Notes under the pieces: model-generated | Database searches by the model: none | Seen by the model: only the letters and a program-made list of their open reading frames with translations | What the model was told of the DNA's origin: nothing | Part shown: in pieces, positions 8,872-17,561 of the stretch | Position numbering within the stretch: the first letter of the stretch is position 1 | Layout: each line of letters starts with the position of its first letter | NCBI GenBank assembly: GCA_029237775.1 | Contig: JAQZBR010000001.1 | Coordinates: 496,001 to 560,000 of the forward strand | Origin: Bacteroidota bacterium | Lineage (GTDB): Bacteria > Bacteroidota > Bacteroidia > 2-12-FULL-35-15 | Direction: 5' to 3' | DNA length: 64,000 nt | Program-made: the position numbers and the translations under genes

Positions 8872-9912
8872 CTACTTCAGGTTTGGAAGGACTATTTTAA
8901 TTGAAGTAAATTTATTTTTCTCACTTTCCAGTGATATCGTACCTTTTAGTTTTTCGACTGATGTTTTAACGATATACAGTCCCAGGCCTGTTCCATTATA
9001 CCCGCTAACTGCGCGGTAGAACATATCAAAAACCTTTGTCACGCAACCAGCCGGAATCCCTATCCCGTTATCAGCGATCGTAATAAAACAATTATTATCG
9101 CTATACTGAATATCAATAGTTATCAAAGGTGCTATGCTTTTGTCCGTGTGACTGTACTTCACCGAATTATCTATCAGGTTCTGGAGAACAGAATATATAA
9201 TCCTTCTATCAGTATAAAACTCTTTAATGCCCCCAAAATGCCGGTCAATTCTTATCCGGTCAAAATTCTTAGAATATTTTAAAGAGTCCAGAACCTCCTC
9301 TGTTAGTACAGCGAAATCCACGTTACTTAGCTCCAGTTGTGCGTGCGTTGCATTTGTCAAACTCACAAGGTCGAGCAGCATCTGATCCATTTTATTAACA
9401 CTTTTCACAATCATCGAGAAGTATTGATTTAACCGTTGATTGCTTCCAGCTTCTTTATTTGCAAGAGTTACCAGACCCAAAAGTGAAACGAGTGGTGAGC
9501 GCAGATCGTGAGTAGCTTTATACATAAATGCATTAAGCTCTTTAACCTTAGAATTCAGGTTGAGCTCAATATTCTTGTATGCTGTTATATCCTTCGCAAA
9601 AACAGCAACACCCTCAACTTCACCATTTTCCCATACAGGATTAAACACAACATCATAATAATGCTCATCGGTATTCGAAATAAGTGTGACTTCCTTATTG
9701 AAACACTCTCCTGCCAAAGCAGCATCATAAAAGCAAATCCACTTGTTTAGAATGTCCTTCTCAAATATCCCGGCACAATTCACGAAGCCTTCGATATGCT
9801 TTCCATAGAATTTATGCGCAAGAGCGCTAAAGGATGAATTGAAATCTGTAAGATTCATTTTCTTATCAAGGAACCAAATCGGGTCCCTTGAATGTTTTAA
9901 TGCTGTGATCAT
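8872..9912 (-). CDS. Soluble PAS-domain sensor histidine kinase
   Basis: A 346-residue kinase with no membrane segment. A PAS domain occupies about residues 5-112 (DPIWFLDKKMNLTDFN, ending VAVFAKDITAYKN). The HisKA helix carries the phospho-acceptor His135 in ATHDLRSPL. The ATPase domain shows the N box (LIDNSVKYS), the G1 box (DNGIGIP) and the G2 box (GTGLGLYIV). It should phosphorylate itself and pass phosphate to an Asp on a receiver protein. It lies between two receiver-only regulators, one convergent (8448) and one divergent (10109). The signal sensed by the PAS domain is unknown. Confidence 0.88.
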   Translation of the reverse strand: MITALKHSRDPIWFLDKKMNLTDFNSSFSALAHKFYGKHIEGFVNCAGIFEKDILNKWICFYDAALAGECFNKEVTLISNTDEHYYDVVFNPVWENGEVEGVAVFAKDITAYKNIELNLNSKVKELNAFMYKATHDLRSPLVSLLGLVTLANKEAGSNQRLNQYFSMIVKSVNKMDQMLLDLVSLTNATHAQLELSNVDFAVLTEEVLDSLKYSKNFDRIRIDRHFGGIKEFYTDRRIIYSVLQNLIDNSVKYSHTDKSIAPLITIDIQYSDNNCFITIADNGIGIPAGCVTKVFDMFYRAVSGYNGTGLGLYIVKTSVEKLKGTISLESEKNKFTSIKIVLPNLK

Positions 9913-10074
9913 AAATGAGGAGGTATTATTTTTTTCAGGCGGTGTGTAATTAATACAATAATCTCTTCAGCAAAAATACACCACCATAGCAGAATACATC
10001 TTACAAAAACCGTGAATAGCTTACATTGGCAACAACGGCAGGTACTTTGGCAAGTATGCCCCCTACGGGTAGTG

Positions 10075-10082
10075 TATCTTTG
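10075..10082 (+). promoter_or_regulatory. Candidate -7 box of the response regulator at 10109
   Basis: TATCTTTG matches the consensus exactly and lies 26 bases before the ATG. A Shine-Dalgarno-like AAAGGAG lies between. The nearest upstream TTTG is 25 bases away, which is too far, so the -33 element is weak or absent. Confidence 0.5.
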
Positions 10083-10108
10083 TATAAAATTAATAAAGGA
10101 GAAACTAA

Positions 10109-10549
10109 ATGCACGTTCCAAAAACACACTCACTTGTAATGCTAATTGATGACAGTTCGATCGATAATTTCTTAATTAAAAAAATTATTAAGCGATATGA
10201 TTTTGCCAATGAAGTATTAGAATTTACTAAAACAAAAAACGCAATCAAACACCTTCTGGAGCTCAGCAGAGACCCTGAAAGCGTTTTACCCTCACTAATC
10301 TTCCTTGATCTGGCTATGCCGGAAATCGATGGCTATGAATTCCTAGACACTTTTAATCTCTTTTCAGAACGGGTGAAAGCTAATATTGACATTATCATTT
10401 TGACAAGTTCCGTGAATCCGGCTGACGTTCGGCTTTGTAAACAGTATCATACGGTACTGACTTTCCTTCATAAGCCATTGATGAAAAACAATTTAGATCA
10501 AATCGCTGGACTTCTGTCAGAAAAAAACAGTAAATTAGTGAGGTGCTAA
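10109..10549 (+). CDS. CheY-like single-domain response regulator
   Basis: A 146-residue receiver-only protein: acidic pair in MLIDDSSIDNF, phospho-acceptor Asp in FLDLAMPEIDG, switch residues in IILTSS, Lys in LHKPL. It is a likely paralogue of the regulator at 8448 and diverges from the PAS kinase gene, so the three probably form one signalling unit. A good ribosome-binding site (AAAGGAG) precedes the ATG. The gene at 10610 follows 60 bases later on the same strand and may be co-transcribed. Confidence 0.88.
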   Translation: MHVPKTHSLVMLIDDSSIDNFLIKKIIKRYDFANEVLEFTKTKNAIKHLLELSRDPESVLPSLIFLDLAMPEIDGYEFLDTFNLFSERVKANIDIIILTSSVNPADVRLCKQYHTVLTFLHKPLMKNNLDQIAGLLSEKNSKLVRC

Positions 10550-10609
10550 TTCGAATTCAGTCTATAACCGCAAACAGGATTGAATTCACATCATCTTGTA
10601 AAATCGGTT

Positions 10610-12037
10610 ATGAAAATAGAAAAGATCATTTTACAGTTAAGCGAGAAAGATTTTCTTTTATTGACTGAGCAGTTAATCCAAACAAAGGCTGATAAATTTC
10701 TCACACTTTTTCAGAGCTACCGGGAAAATAAACTTTCCGACAAAGACATTCAGCAACAGCTGGATATTAAAACAGCCGCATTTTATACTTTAAAGTCGCG
10801 CTTATATGACAAAGTTCAGGAATTCCTTTATAAATCCACACAAGATACCCGCATCGAGCTTCTTCAAAACGTAGCTAACATCGAGTATCTGCTTTATAAA
10901 TCACCAAAAGAAACTGCTATCGGGCTAATTCTTAAAATGGAAGATGAGCTTTTGAAGAATGATATGTCAAATGAGCTTATTATTGTTTACAAAGCGCTGA
11001 AAAAGCTGCATGTGTATTCTTCTAAGTTTTACGACTACCAACAGCTTTACAATAAGTTCGTTGCATATACTCTTGCACAGGATAAGGCCGAGGAGCTTTT
11101 ATCCTTATTCTGTAAAACCCTTACAATTGCTTACGTTACTAAAGAGCAGAAATATTATGATCTGTTGAGCCTTTATAAAAAAGAACTCCAGACGCTGAGC
11201 AGAATTCATCAGTCGCATCGTTTAACCTTACATAAAAACATTCTGAATATTCATTTCTCACTTTTTTCAAATGTTCAGGAAGAAACGATCACTGATGATA
11301 CAGTTGAAGATATGCTAAAAGAAAGCTTCTCAATAATTGAGAGGCATCCGGAGGATAGAACCTACATTCACCTTGAGCATGCATTGAATTTATTGGCCTT
11401 TGAATATTACCATCAGTTAAAGCTTTACAAAAACGCTTCTGTTTATTACGGAAAGCTTAACGATGACAATTGCTCCATCCTCTTATATAACCACAGCGCC
11501 TTCTCCATGCATTTTCTGGTAAGCAGGATCAACTGGCATTACCTTAATAAAACCATTGATGAGCTAAATGATAATGAGGAATTGATCTATGAGCCGGAGC
11601 CGGAGAATGCTTCAGAATTTATTCTATTTAAGCAGTATAAAGCTTATTTATCTTTTTATAAAGGCAAAATCCCCGAAGCCGTTCAAACACTCAATAAGCT
11701 GATCAATGAAGTGAGCTTTAAAGATGTTTTTTATGCTGAGGCCGAAGTAAAAATATTTTTGACGATCCTTTTACTTCTTGCTGAAAAGTCTGATCAGGCG
11801 GAGATCATATTGAGGAGCATCAGCCGGAAGCTCAGTGATGAAGATGAACCTAAATATCATACAGCTTCCTTGTATATTAAATTCCTGAAAACTGTACTTG
11901 CAAATAAAAGCACCGGAAAGCAGGAAAAACTATCAGAGCTATATAAACTCATCTCAGCGAATAATACAGGCCCTGACAGCATGTTAGGAAATTTGCATCT
12001 GAGCAAAGATCAGATAATGAAATTGTCCCGATTCTAG
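10610..12037 (+). CDS. Large helical protein of unknown function
   Basis: A 475-residue, almost entirely alpha-helical, soluble protein beginning MKIEKIILQLSEKDF. The N-terminal 75 residues (KADKFLTLFQSYRENK, then a helix-turn-helix-like LKSRLYDKVQEFLYKS) form a compact unit. The rest resembles a TPR-like solenoid, with repeated Tyr/Leu-rich helix pairs. I recognise this layout as a hypothetical family found in Bacteroidota, but I know of no function. I took the ATG at 10610 because the extension to 10580 needs a TTG and adds ten unpromising residues. It may work with the response regulator upstream as an effector; this is inference from position only. Its last four bases overlap the end of the convergent gene at 12034. 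Confidence 0.75.
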   Translation: MKIEKIILQLSEKDFLLLTEQLIQTKADKFLTLFQSYRENKLSDKDIQQQLDIKTAAFYTLKSRLYDKVQEFLYKSTQDTRIELLQNVANIEYLLYKSPKETAIGLILKMEDELLKNDMSNELIIVYKALKKLHVYSSKFYDYQQLYNKFVAYTLAQDKAEELLSLFCKTLTIAYVTKEQKYYDLLSLYKKELQTLSRIHQSHRLTLHKNILNIHFSLFSNVQEETITDDTVEDMLKESFSIIERHPEDRTYIHLEHALNLLAFEYYHQLKLYKNASVYYGKLNDDNCSILLYNHSAFSMHFLVSRINWHYLNKTIDELNDNEELIYEPEPENASEFILFKQYKAYLSFYKGKIPEAVQTLNKLINEVSFKDVFYAEAEVKIFLTILLLLAEKSDQAEIILRSISRKLSDEDEPKYHTASLYIKFLKTVLANKSTGKQEKLSELYKLISANNTGPDSMLGNLHLSKDQIMKLSRF

Positions 12038-12669
12038 TATTTCGTTTTCTTTGGTTTGCAGATATTATATGACAAACCGGTGCGCATCATGAGGCCAACA
12101 CCACTTTTATTGTAATACAGGGCGGGATGCGGATTAAAAACCTTGTATGCTCCTATACCGATCGCATTAAACCATTTAAAATTTTTCAAAAGATCAATTC
12201 TGACACCGAAGCCACCATACGCTTCAACTGTCTTGAATGTAAGCTTCTCCACCTCGATCTTTAACTCACGGTTTCCCATACGTTCCTCTTCACACATGCT
12301 TTTACTTAAATAAATGCTGCGGTGGAAACTCCCGTTCAGCCAGGCATACAATTCCAGCCAATCAAGATTACAATCTGTATTTTTATCAGGGTCGAGAAGA
12401 GTGTGTTCGTACCCAAGCTGAAAACCTGAAATGTGTTTTTTCGCCCGCTGCATGGTAATACCAGCGAGAATGGTACTCCTACCGGAGCTATAAAAAACAG
12501 AAGGAGCTAAGATAGTTCCGCAGCGATTCGCAGAAAGTGTGCCCCCCACGCGTAGCCCAAGATTACCTTTGATCTTTAATTGGGCTTTTGAACTGAAAGT
12601 TAATAATAGTGCAGTCAGACATAATAATAATGACAATTTAGTTGTTCTGATTTGTAGTGTTGTTTTCAT
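12034..12669 (-). CDS. Exported protein, probable outer-membrane beta-barrel
   Basis: A 211-residue protein with a signal peptide of about 29 residues ending SSKAQ. The rest shows alternating polar and aromatic strands (LGLRVGGTL, STILAGITM, GFQLGYEHTL, AYGGFGVRIDLL, GVGLMMRTGLSYNI) typical of a small outer-membrane barrel. Three Cys are scattered through the mature part. No known family is recognised. It overlaps the convergent helical-protein gene by four bases at the 3' end. Between its start and the RprY-like gene there is an AT-rich stretch of about 100 bases. Confidence 0.65.
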   Translation of the reverse strand: MKTTLQIRTTKLSLLLCLTALLLTFSSKAQLKIKGNLGLRVGGTLSANRCGTILAPSVFYSSGRSTILAGITMQRAKKHISGFQLGYEHTLLDPDKNTDCNLDWLELYAWLNGSFHRSIYLSKSMCEEERMGNRELKIEVEKLTFKTVEAYGGFGVRIDLLKNFKWFNAIGIGAYKVFNPHPALYYNKSGVGLMMRTGLSYNICKPKKTKY

Positions 12670-12773
12670 GCTGTTTTTTTTTACAGCACAAAGAAACAGG
12701 TATGGCGCGGGAGAAATTTGCCAGTAATATCACTAACAAATCAGATGTAAGAATTTTGATTTTTTTGTTGGCC

Positions 12774-13475
12774 TTATTTTCCCATCAGAAGCTTAAAACC
12801 TTTGCCATGAACATTGATGATCTCCACGGCAGGATCGTCTTTCAGGTACTTGCGCAACTTTGCGATGTACACATCCATACTTCTTCCGTTAAAATAATTG
12901 TCATCATTCCAGATTGCTTTTAAAGCAAAGTTTCTATCGAGGATATCGTTAGGATGCAGACATAAAAGTTTTAACAGATCAGCCTCCTTGGTTGTAAGCT
13001 TCTGCTGCGATCCTTTTATATCAAGGATCTGATGCTGATAGTCAAACTTATATTTACCGATATTAAATTCGCTCTGACTATCATTTGCGTTGGCCTTTAT
13101 TTCAGTTCGCCTTAAAATGGCTTTTATACGAGCCAATAGCTCTTCCATACTAAAAGGCTTTGTAATATAGTCATCTGCACCGGCATTGAATCCCTCAATG
13201 GTATCTTCCTTCATCGACTTTGCAGTCAGAAACACGATAGGAACATTCGAATCCAGCGCTCTGATCTCTTTTGCAAGCGTGTAACCATCCTTAACAGGCA
13301 TCATCACGTCAAGAATACAAAGGCTGAATTTATCTTTCGTAAAAGCGTCCAATCCTTGCTTACCATTAACAGCCAGAGTTGTTCCGTAGCCTTTAGCCTC
13401 AAGATACTCACGAAGAAGTGTTCCAAGATTGGTATCATCTTCCACTAAAAGGATGTTTAATTTTTCTGCATTCAT
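12774..13475 (-). CDS. rprY: RprY-like OmpR-family response regulator
   Basis: A 233-residue DNA-binding regulator. The receiver domain (about 1-125) has the acidic pocket LLVEDD, the phospho-acceptor Asp in LDVMMPVKDG near residue 55, and the Lys in ITKPFSMEELLARI. The C-terminal winged helix (about 135-230) contains LTTKEADLLKLLC, the recognition region NGRSMDVYIAKLRKYL and the wing NVHGKGFKLL. These segments match what I remember of RprY from Bacteroides, so I use that symbol, though orthology needs a tree. The ATG follows the kinase stop by one base, so the pair is translationally coupled. It should activate or repress promoters in response to its kinase; the divergent gene at 15247 is an obvious candidate target. 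Confidence 0.88.
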   Translation of the reverse strand: MNAEKLNILLVEDDTNLGTLLREYLEAKGYGTTLAVNGKQGLDAFTKDKFSLCILDVMMPVKDGYTLAKEIRALDSNVPIVFLTAKSMKEDTIEGFNAGADDYITKPFSMEELLARIKAILRRTEIKANANDSQSEFNIGKYKFDYQHQILDIKGSQQKLTTKEADLLKLLCLHPNDILDRNFALKAIWNDDNYFNGRSMDVYIAKLRKYLKDDPAVEIINVHGKGFKLLMGK

Positions 13476-13476
13476 A

Positions 13477-15084
13477 TTATTGTGTGTTTATTTCTGTATG
13501 ATATGGTAAATACACGGTGAAGATACTTCCTTTCCCCAATTCGCTTGCAACATTGATGGAACCACCATGCTTCTCCACCACTGCTTTTACATAACTTAAA
13601 CCCAACCCGAATCCCTTTACATTATGGATGTTTCCGGTTGGAACCCGGAACATGGTATCGAAGATCCGTTTCTGATTCTCTTTGCTGATTCCGATCCCGT
13701 TATCCTGAACTGAAATAAAAATGCCATCATTATCACTGCTTGTTTCAATTCTGATCTTAGGATGATCATTGGAATATTTCAAGGCATTGTCAATCAAATT
13801 GAATATAATATTAGTAATGTGGACCCTGTCCCCATTTATAACCGGTATCGCAGCTTTTAAACCTGTGGAGATCTCACCATCCTTATTTTCTACCTGCAAC
13901 TTGATGTTCGTAATTGTATTTTCTATCAGATTGTGAATATCGATGCTTTGAAGCTTTAGTTTCAGTTGGCCTTTATCAAGAATAGCAGTTTGCAGGATAT
14001 TCTCAACCAGCAGGCTCAGCCGCTTGTTTTCATCCTTGATCATTTGCACATACGTATTCACTCGTTCAGGCGACTTTTCTATGGTATTATCATTCAATAC
14101 TTCACAAGCCAGAGATATGGTTGAAATTGGCGTTTTGAATTCATGTGTCATATTACTTATGAAGTCATTCTTGATCTCAGAAAGTTTTTTCTGTTTGAAG
14201 ATCGTTGAGATGGTATAATAAAATGAGAAGATCAGGGTGAGCATAAATGCTAATGATACCAAAAGCATAAACCACATAGAACTGAAAAGGTAACTTTTTT
14301 GCTCAGGAAAATAAACAGAAAGATATTGAGGCTTTATAAATATGTTATCGGGGGATAGGTTCACCTTATATGGTGTATTATACAACTTCAGACGCTTCTC
14401 ATCCACAATGTTAGAATCTGAAGGAACATACTTTACTGACAGAATACCGAATTCATAATCGGCAGTGACACCCTTTTCCAGCAATTCAACCTTTAACACC
14501 GAATCAAGAAGCTTTGGATCAAACTTGCGATCGTAATCGTTGTAAATATTAACACTTACCAATTCATCAAAGATGTCGTTCACCATTGCATTCTGATGAC
14601 TGAACCAATTTTTCTTAAGGTCCAGAGAATCGCTAATTGACGGCTGAAGAGGGCCGTCAGATTGCATTCTGGCAAGAAGATCCGGAGAAGTGCTGTCGCT
14701 CGAATAATTCTTCTCCCGTGTTTTCTTAACTATAACGCCACTGGAATCGGAGCTGAATTCTTCGTAAACTTTTACATTCACTTTGTTCTTAGGCATGGAG
14801 AAAAAACCTTTATCATCCATTACACTTGCCTTCCCGGAAGAATCACCGGGAGAATAAAAACGCATTCCCTGTTTTCTGAAATTTATTTTTTTTGTAATGT
14901 TAGCAGCGGCCATCTGCTTCTCCATCCGGCCCACAACATTTGTCAGCGCTTCGTTTACATTTTGCTCGAAACGCTCTTTCCCGATCTTCACAGAATTATT
15001 GATCCAGTATACCTGAATAGTGATCAGTCCTATCAATGCGAGACTGGCCATTACTGTAATAATTCCAAGGTTACCTTTATTCAT
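13477..15084 (-). CDS. rprX: RprX-like membrane sensor histidine kinase
   Basis: A 535-residue sensor kinase. A membrane helix lies at about 8-28, followed by a periplasmic sensor region of about 240 residues with no recognised fold, then a second membrane helix (MWFMLLVSLAFMLTLIFSF) near 272-292. HisKA with FISNMTHEFKTPIST carries the phospho-acceptor His. The ATPase domain has LIDNALKYS, DNGIGIS and GFGLGLSYV. Topology and adjacency to an RprY-like regulator indicate an RprX-type envelope sensor. The periplasmic part is Ser/Asp-rich around residues 85-150 and may be poorly structured. The kinase gene comes first in the two-gene operon, and its promoter region is shared with the divergent gene at 15247. 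Confidence 0.87.
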   Translation of the reverse strand: MNKGNLGIITVMASLALIGLITIQVYWINNSVKIGKERFEQNVNEALTNVVGRMEKQMAAANITKKINFRKQGMRFYSPGDSSGKASVMDDKGFFSMPKNKVNVKVYEEFSSDSSGVIVKKTREKNYSSDSTSPDLLARMQSDGPLQPSISDSLDLKKNWFSHQNAMVNDIFDELVSVNIYNDYDRKFDPKLLDSVLKVELLEKGVTADYEFGILSVKYVPSDSNIVDEKRLKLYNTPYKVNLSPDNIFIKPQYLSVYFPEQKSYLFSSMWFMLLVSLAFMLTLIFSFYYTISTIFKQKKLSEIKNDFISNMTHEFKTPISTISLACEVLNDNTIEKSPERVNTYVQMIKDENKRLSLLVENILQTAILDKGQLKLKLQSIDIHNLIENTITNIKLQVENKDGEISTGLKAAIPVINGDRVHITNIIFNLIDNALKYSNDHPKIRIETSSDNDGIFISVQDNGIGISKENQKRIFDTMFRVPTGNIHNVKGFGLGLSYVKAVVEKHGGSINVASELGKGSIFTVYLPYHTEINTQ

Positions 15085-15182
15085 TTTAACAAAAATAAAC
15101 GATTCGTTATGACAAGGAAATAGCTTAACATATTTTAACAGGGATTAACAGCGCATTAACAAAGGACGCTCAGAAACTGATG

Positions 15183-15190
15183 TATGTTTG
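15183..15190 (+). promoter_or_regulatory. -7 box of the gene at 15247
   Basis: TATGTTTG matches TAnnTTTG, 56 bases before the ATG, in the divergent region between rprX and this gene. A strong Shine-Dalgarno sequence AAAGGAGG follows at about 15235-15242. Confidence 0.5.
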
Positions 15191-15246
15191 CCTCACAACG
15201 TTGAAGCATTTTAACCAATTAAGTTAAACTAAAAAAAGGAGGACCA

Positions 15247-15918
15247 ATGAAACTTTCATACTACAAACATACTACAGTCTTGATAACCGCACTTGCGTTA
15301 GCAACGGCAGCCTGCGGACAATCATCCAAAGTTAAAACAATAACTATCATTAACGGAGATACAACCATCAATGAAAGCACAGAAATGGTCGATAAAGAGA
15401 TCCGGCAAATTGAAAAAGAGATCTCGATCATCCGCGATAGCGACTCCAAGACAGAAAACAAAACGATCGTAAAAAAAATAATCGTCAATAATGATGATTC
15501 GAAAAGCGGAGATGCAGTGGCCTATGCATATTCAATGAACGAAGATGATGATACGGAAGTGATCACAAACGATGATGGAAAAGAAACGAAGATCATTATC
15601 AGAAAAGAGAAGGACGATAAGAATACTTCGGGTGAAAAAAGGAAAGTTGTAAAAAGATCCGATGACAGAGCGGAAAACAAAGAAAACATTAGCCTCAACA
15701 TAAACATTAAAGACAAAACTGTAAATCTTGGAATCGAAACCAACAGCAAGGAGCCGTTATACATCAGTGTTCTGGACGAAAATGGCAAACAGTTTTTTTA
15801 CGATTCAAAGAAAGACGGGGGAAAATACAACAAAGATCTGAAGCTTGAAAAAGGAACCTATTTCTTAAATATTATTCAGAATAAAAAAACCACCAACGAG
15901 AAAATCGTAATTAACTGA
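15247..15918 (+). CDS. Exported, highly charged protein with T9SS-like tail
   Basis: A 223-residue protein with a signal sequence of about 22 residues ending LATAACGQSS. The Cys could be a lipoprotein anchor, but the lipobox is weak (Thr at -3). The middle (about 40-150) is extremely rich in Asp, Glu and Lys, with Ile/Val at intervals. The last 60 residues (LYISVLDENGKQFFYDS, GTYFLNIIQNKKTTNEKIVIN) resemble a type A sorting domain, so secretion by T9SS is plausible. It diverges from rprX/rprY across about 160 bases, has a strong ribosome-binding site and ends at a clean terminator, so it is a single-gene unit. It could be a target or partner of the two-component system. No biochemical function can be given. 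Confidence 0.7.
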   Translation: MKLSYYKHTTVLITALALATAACGQSSKVKTITIINGDTTINESTEMVDKEIRQIEKEISIIRDSDSKTENKTIVKKIIVNNDDSKSGDAVAYAYSMNEDDDTEVITNDDGKETKIIIRKEKDDKNTSGEKRKVVKRSDDRAENKENISLNINIKDKTVNLGIETNSKEPLYISVLDENGKQFFYDSKKDGGKYNKDLKLEKGTYFLNIIQNKKTTNEKIVIN

Positions 15919-15940
15919 AACAACAAACCCCGTGTGATTA

Positions 15941-15968
15941 AGGCTCCGCTAGCGGAGCCTTTTTTTAT
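15941..15968 (+). terminator. Terminator after the charged exported protein gene
   Basis: A perfect 20-base palindrome, AGGCTCCGCT / AGCGGAGCCT, followed by TTTTTTTATTT. It lies 23 bases after the stop codon. Confidence 0.85.
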
Positions 15969-15979
15969 TTTATTTTACG

Positions 15980-15987
15980 TAAATTTG
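15980..15987 (+). promoter_or_regulatory. Candidate -7 box of the aldehyde dehydrogenase gene
   Basis: TAAATTTG matches the consensus, directly after the upstream terminator and 67 bases before the ATG at 16055. No clear -33 box. Confidence 0.45.
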
Positions 15988-16054
15988 CCTGATAGCATTC
16001 GCCCCGAGACGCTGAAACAGATGGGATGCTATTAATCACCTGAGTTGAACACCG

Positions 16055-17506
16055 ATGAATATGCTGAAGATAAAAAACTATATAAACGGAGAGCTCATTG
16101 AGCCTTCGAAAAAACAATACATAGATAACTATAACCCGGCAACCGGAAAAGTGTATTCATTCATTCCTGATTCTGATGAATCGGATGTAGAACTTGCAGT
16201 TGCGGCCGCTTCTGCAGCATTCCATTCATGGAGCAATACTCCCAAAGACGAACGCTCACGGATCATGTTAAAGATCTCTGAGCTTATCGAGAAGAACCTC
16301 GAGCGCCTTGCAGTTGCGGAATCGGTTGATAATGGAAAACCTGTTTCACTGGCACGAATGGTAGATATTCCACGGGCTGCCAGCAATTTTCATTTCTATG
16401 CAACAGGGATCTTACACTATGCTGCAGAAAGCCATTCAATGGAAGACACAGCCATCAACTATACATTAAGAAGTCCGGTTGGTGTCGCAGGTTGTATTTC
16501 CCCATGGAATCTCCCATTGTATCTTTTTACATGGAAAATCGCTCCGGCTATTGCTTCCGGAAATTGTGTGGTGGCGAAACCTTCCGAGGTAACGCCTATG
16601 ACAGCGTATTTACTTTCTGAGCTGTGTATTGAAGCCGGTTTGCCAAAAGGCGTTTTAAATATTGTGCACGGTTACGGGCATAAAGTCGGATCTGCAATTA
16701 CTGCGCATCCTAAGATCCCTTTGATCTCATTCACAGGTGGAACTAAAACCGGAGCGGAGATCGCACGTGTAGCGGCCCCGATGTTTAAAAAGCTTTCTCT
16801 TGAATTAGGGGGCAAAAATCCTAATATCATTTTTGCAGATTGTGATTTTGAAAAAATGATCAAGACCACCATCAACTCATCTTTTGCAAATCAGGGACAG
16901 ATCTGTCTTTGCGGATCACGCATTCTTGTTGAACGTAGTATTTATGATAAATTCAAAAAAGAATTTGTTGCAAGTGTTAACAAAATGAAAGTGGGCGATC
17001 CTGCCGATGCAGCTTCACGTGTGGGCGCTGTTGTTTCAAAACCACACATGGAAAAGGTTCTGTCTTACATTGAGCTGGCAAAAGAAGAAGGCGGGACTGT
17101 ACTTTGTGGCGGACATCAAATTAAGCTTGAAGGAGAATTCTCGGAAGGATACTACATTGCCCCAACAGTTATTGAAGGCTTGACTGCGGATTGCAGAACC
17201 AATCAGGAAGAGATCTTCGGACCGGTTGTTACGATCATGCCGTTTGATACTGAAGAAGAAGCCCTGAAACATGCCAACAGCACACAGTACGGCCTTGCAT
17301 CGATTCTGTGGACAGAAAACCTAACACGTGCTCATCGCATAGCAAATCAGTTGCATGCCGGAATTATATGGATCAACTGTTGGTTGCTTCGTGATCTAAG
17401 AACACCATTTGGCGGAGTAAAAAGTTCAGGTGTTGGAAGAGAAGGAGGATTTGAAGCGCTCAACTTTTTCACCGAGCCGAAGAATGTTTGTATCAAGATC
17501 AAGTAG
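16055..17506 (+). CDS. NAD(P)-dependent aldehyde dehydrogenase
   Basis: A 483-residue, full-length aldehyde dehydrogenase. Visible elements: the oxyanion-hole Asn in SPWNLP (about 149-154), cofactor-binding VAKPSEVTP and FTGGTKTG (about 226-233), the catalytic base Glu250 in LELGGKNP, the catalytic Cys284 in FANQGQICLCGSR, and EEIFGPVV. Cys286 is a second Cys next to the nucleophile. The overall pattern resembles the 2-aminomuconic / 2-hydroxymuconic semialdehyde dehydrogenase group, which oxidises ring-cleavage products in tryptophan (kynurenine) or aromatic breakdown. That substrate is inference. A RidA-family protein similar to 2-aminomuconate deaminase lies at 30212, but the two are not linked. 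The gene stands alone and ends convergently with the lamin-tail protein gene. Confidence 0.88.
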   Translation: MNMLKIKNYINGELIEPSKKQYIDNYNPATGKVYSFIPDSDESDVELAVAAASAAFHSWSNTPKDERSRIMLKISELIEKNLERLAVAESVDNGKPVSLARMVDIPRAASNFHFYATGILHYAAESHSMEDTAINYTLRSPVGVAGCISPWNLPLYLFTWKIAPAIASGNCVVAKPSEVTPMTAYLLSELCIEAGLPKGVLNIVHGYGHKVGSAITAHPKIPLISFTGGTKTGAEIARVAAPMFKKLSLELGGKNPNIIFADCDFEKMIKTTINSSFANQGQICLCGSRILVERSIYDKFKKEFVASVNKMKVGDPADAASRVGAVVSKPHMEKVLSYIELAKEEGGTVLCGGHQIKLEGEFSEGYYIAPTVIEGLTADCRTNQEEIFGPVVTIMPFDTEEEALKHANSTQYGLASILWTENLTRAHRIANQLHAGIIWINCWLLRDLRTPFGGVKSSGVGREGGFEALNFFTEPKNVCIKIK

Positions 17507-17528
17507 TCTGTATAACCCCGGGCCTTTA

Positions 17529-17548
17529 CAGCTACGGGTTGAAACCCT
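17529..17548. repeat. Short palindrome between convergent genes
   Basis: GGGTT-G-AAACCC-type dyad in the 55-base gap between the aldehyde dehydrogenase and the lamin-tail gene. It may serve as a weak bidirectional terminator or be a dispersed repeat; no long T-run follows. Confidence 0.35.
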
Positions 17549-17561
17549 AGTTATAAAAGAG

